The notes under the pieces are model-generated. The model was not told the origin of the DNA and did not search any database. It saw only the letters and a program-made list of their open reading frames with translations. A stretch of DNA of 25,503 nucleotides from Actinomycetes bacterium (GTDB lineage: Bacteria; Actinomycetota; Actinomycetes; Actinomycetales; Cellulomonadaceae). The translations under genes were made by a program, and so were the position numbers. Below, piece after piece: positions 23,570-25,503 of this stretch (positions are counted from its first letter, which is position 1; every line of letters begins with the position of its first letter). The stretch is taken from NCBI GenBank assembly GCA_023432565.1, contig JAEYUL010000056.1:1-25503 (forward strand). The letters are read 5' to 3'.

Positions 23570-24139
23570 GTGCCATCGACCACGCCCCCACCCCCCGCCG
23601 ACCTGTCACCCGCGACGCGCGCGCTCGCCGACGCGGTGCGCGAGATCGAGCATCACGTCGCCGCAGCCGGCTGGGACGCACCGGTGCGCGTGTTCGCGCT
23701 CGTGCGCACCCGGGCCGCTCTCGAGGCCGAGCCGTCGCTCGCCGAGCAGCTCACGCCGCAGACCCTCGCCGCAGCCGCGGCCGAGCCCTGGCACCTCACG
23801 TCGATCGAGCAGGAAGGGCTGCCGCAGGCGCCCGACCTCGAGACGCTCCTGGCAGGGCTGTCCTGGCCGCCCACCGTCGACGGCGTCGCGGTGACCGCGG
23901 AGCGCGTGATCCTGCCCCCGGCCGCGGAGGCCCAGATGCCCGCCGATCCCGACGAGGCGCTCCCCTGGCTCCTGGCCCACCCGGAGCGCCAGGACGTGCG
24001 GCTGGCCGTCGGCGTCCTGCGCGAGGGATCGACGTGGTGCGCCGTGCGCACGCGCGCCAACGACAGCGACGACCAGGTCGGTCAGGGTCCCGACGTCGTG
24101 CCCGGTCTCGTCTCGGCGCTGCGCGCGACGCTGGTCTGA
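23570..24139 (+). CDS. PPA1309-family protein
   Basis: A 189-aa soluble protein matching the actinobacterial PPA1309 family, whose function is unknown. Characteristic parts are ADAVREIEHHVAAAGWDAPV near the N-terminus, RVFALVRTRAALEAEP, the WHLTSIEQEGLP segment, and a C-terminal LAVGVLREGSTWCAVRTRAND. There is no signal peptide or membrane helix. The GTG at 23570 is chosen because homologous-looking sequence starts just after it; the frame is open to 23372 but that part is low-complexity. No ribosome binding site is visible, so initiation may be leaderless. It converges on the YlbL-type protease gene with only 10 bp between stops. Confidence 0.75.
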   Translation: MPSTTPPPPADLSPATRALADAVREIEHHVAAAGWDAPVRVFALVRTRAALEAEPSLAEQLTPQTLAAAAAEPWHLTSIEQEGLPQAPDLETLLAGLSWPPTVDGVAVTAERVILPPAAEAQMPADPDEALPWLLAHPERQDVRLAVGVLREGSTWCAVRTRANDSDDQVGQGPDVVPGLVSALRATLV

Positions 24140-24149
24140 GACCGCCCCG

Positions 24150-25406
24150 TCAGGCCCCGGCCTCGCAGGTCGGCAGGTCGTCCGCCTTGCCCGCGCCGAT
24201 CGCCACGACGTCCTCGTACGCCTCGTGCAAGGTCTCGACCCGCACGACGCGCAGCCCGTCAGGCACGTGCCCGACGACCTCGGCGCAGTTCGCGGCGGGC
24301 GCCAGGAACCACTCGGCGCCGTCCCGTGCCGCGCCCGCCAGCTTCTGCCGGATGCCGCCGATCGGTCCGACGACGCCCTGCACGTCGATCGTGCCGGTGC
24401 CCGCGATCACCTCGCCTGCCGCCTCGTCCTGCGGCGTCAGGAGGTCGATGATCCCGAGCGCGAACATGGTCCCGGCGCTCGGGCCACCGATCCGCCCGGC
24501 GTCGATCGTGATGTCGACCGGCATGTCGAAGTCGGGGTCGATGTACACGCCCATCTGCGCCCGGCCGTCGTCGCCCTTCGTCGTCGGCACGACGACGTCG
24601 ACCTCCTCACCCTGGCGCCGCACCGTCACCGTGACGTCGTCGCCGGGCTTCACGCCGTCCATCGTCGTGATGAGGCTCTGGTAGTCCGGCAGCGCCGTGC
24701 CGTCGACGGCGAGCAGCACGTCCCCGTCCTCGAACTTGCCGTCGGCACCCGAGCCGTCGACCGTGCCCGCGACCACGAGCGTCGCCGGCACCTCGTAGCC
24801 GAGCTCGTCGAGCGCGGCGACCGAGGCGGTCTCCTGCGAGGAGACCATCTGGGCGGAGTTCTCCTGGTCGATCTCCTCCTGCGTGCGGTCCGCGTCCGGG
24901 AACAGGACCTCCCGAGGCTGCACCACCGACCACGGCGAGAACCACCCGCGAAGCACGCGCAGCGCCGAGGACGGGTAGCCCGGCCCGCCGGTGGCCGAGA
25001 CGGTCGTCAGGCGCAGCTCGCCGGTCGAGTCGTACGTGGGAGCGCCGTCGATCGAGATCAGCGGCTTGCCGTCGACCTCACCGAGGACGTCCTCCGTCGG
25101 GCCCGGGCCGCTCACCGCGTACGGCGTGGGCAGCACCGCGACGACCGCCAGCAGGGCGGCCGAGACGAGCATCGAGATCGACAACGTCATCGAACGCGCG
25201 CTCGGACGCTCGGCGGCCACCGGCGCCGCGGCACCCAGACCCGGTACGCCGACCGGTGTCGGCGCGTCGGGCGCGAGGCCACCACCGGGCGCCGGCGCCC
25301 CGAGCTCAGGGTCCGGCGGCGTGGGCGGCTGTCCGTGCGGGGCGCTGCGGTCGAGGTCGTCGTCAGGCACGTCCGGCATCATGCCGCACGAGGATCTGTC
25401 CGACAT
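24150..25406 (-). CDS. YlbL-type membrane-anchored PDZ/Lon (S16) protease
   Basis: A 418-aa protein. A Pro/Asp-rich cytoplasmic N-terminus (~1-65) precedes one membrane helix (~67-88, followed by PTPYAVSGPGPTEDVLG, typical of YlbL). A PDZ domain lies at ~205-280 (ATLVVAGTVDGS, GDVLLAVDG), and a Lon-like S16 proteolytic domain at ~285-415. The Lon Ser-Lys dyad is intact: S310 in GGPSAGTMFALGI and K355 in GGIRQK, spaced 45 residues as in Lon. The AAA+ module is absent, so it should cleave unfolded or presented substrates outside the membrane. The start is uncertain: ATG at 25406 gives the longest form, with an ATG pair 7-8 codons later as alternative; no strong ribosome binding site supports either. 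Confidence 0.9.
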   Translation of the reverse strand: MSDRSSCGMMPDVPDDDLDRSAPHGQPPTPPDPELGAPAPGGGLAPDAPTPVGVPGLGAAAPVAAERPSARSMTLSISMLVSAALLAVVAVLPTPYAVSGPGPTEDVLGEVDGKPLISIDGAPTYDSTGELRLTTVSATGGPGYPSSALRVLRGWFSPWSVVQPREVLFPDADRTQEEIDQENSAQMVSSQETASVAALDELGYEVPATLVVAGTVDGSGADGKFEDGDVLLAVDGTALPDYQSLITTMDGVKPGDDVTVTVRRQGEEVDVVVPTTKGDDGRAQMGVYIDPDFDMPVDITIDAGRIGGPSAGTMFALGIIDLLTPQDEAAGEVIAGTGTIDVQGVVGPIGGIRQKLAGAARDGAEWFLAPAANCAEVVGHVPDGLRVVRVETLHEAYEDVVAIGAGKADDLPTCEAGA

Positions 25407-25427
25407 CCGGCCGCCGCACGGCGGTCC

Positions 25428-25503
25428 TCAGCCGCGGCGGCGGGCCTGCCGCCAGATCGCTGCCGTGCCGAGCAGCGCGACGGCCGCCCCCGCGGCACCG
25501 AGC
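25428..25503 (-). CDS. 3' end of an unidentified gene (partial)
   Basis: The last 24 codons of a minus-strand frame ending at the TGA of 25428-25430. They read LGAAGAAVALLGTAAIW followed by RQARRRG, a hydrophobic helix with a positively charged end. This is the usual finish of a membrane protein or a C-terminally anchored surface protein. It ends 22 bases before the YlbL-type gene in the same direction, so the two could share a transcript. Too little is present to name a family. Confidence 0.45.
   Translation of the reverse strand, partial: LGAAGAAVALLGTAAIWRQARRRG

Noticed and set aside
21219..23894. A 891-codon plus-strand frame opposite the UPF0182 gene
   Set aside because: Arg/Val/Asp-rich shadow; the minus-strand protein matches a known family along its length.

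Overview
The window is very GC-rich chromosomal DNA (well above 70% GC by eye) from an actinobacterium. A GH67 alpha-glucuronidase, a GH13 enzyme, leaderless-type starts and the YlbL/PPA1309/UPF0182 gene set fit a cellulolytic or xylanolytic member of the Cellulomonas group best. That genus assignment is inference. Nearly all DNA is coding and most gene families are recognisable.

Layout, left to right. (1) Positions 1-611: a truncated IS3-type transposase end and about 340 bp without a credible gene. (2) 612-4022: an MMPL-type RND exporter (minus) divergent from a TetR regulator (plus). The shared 174-bp gap holds a perfect 8-9-8 inverted repeat over the exporter's likely -10 box and an imperfect 25-bp direct repeat; this looks like a local repressor/exporter switch. 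(3) 4188-7804: GH67 alpha-glucuronidase and a cytoplasmic-type GH13 enzyme, each with its own promoter signal and a hairpin between them. (4) 7873-8082: a 69-aa orphan protein, followed by about 360 bp with a 19-bp tandem duplication and an array of 8-bp repeats. (5) 8440-16301: a complete kdp operon: an unannotated 27-aa membrane peptide, kdpF, A, B, C, then the sensor kinase kdpD and regulator kdpE. Every junction overlaps by 4 bp or is separated by at most 2 bp, so the high-affinity K+ pump and its two-component control are made as one unit. (6) 16403-16936: a DJ-1/PfpI protein. (7) 17048-20164: a zinc module: zur (plus) facing znuB, znuC and znuA (minus, 4-bp overlaps). znuA carries a His/Asp-rich loop encoded by a 15-bp tandem repeat, and its upstream region has an AT-rich Zur-box-like site and a palindrome. 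(8) 20340-25406: a large UPF0182 membrane protein (minus), a PPA1309-family protein (plus) and a YlbL-type PDZ/Lon membrane protease (minus), a grouping also known from Mycobacterium. The 3' end of one more minus-strand gene touches the right edge.

I do not see a clearly new multi-gene system. The best leads are the extra small membrane peptide translationally coupled to kdpF, the repeat-rich region ahead of kdp, the expandable zinc-binding loop in znuA, and the paired operator-like elements between the exporter and its TetR regulator.
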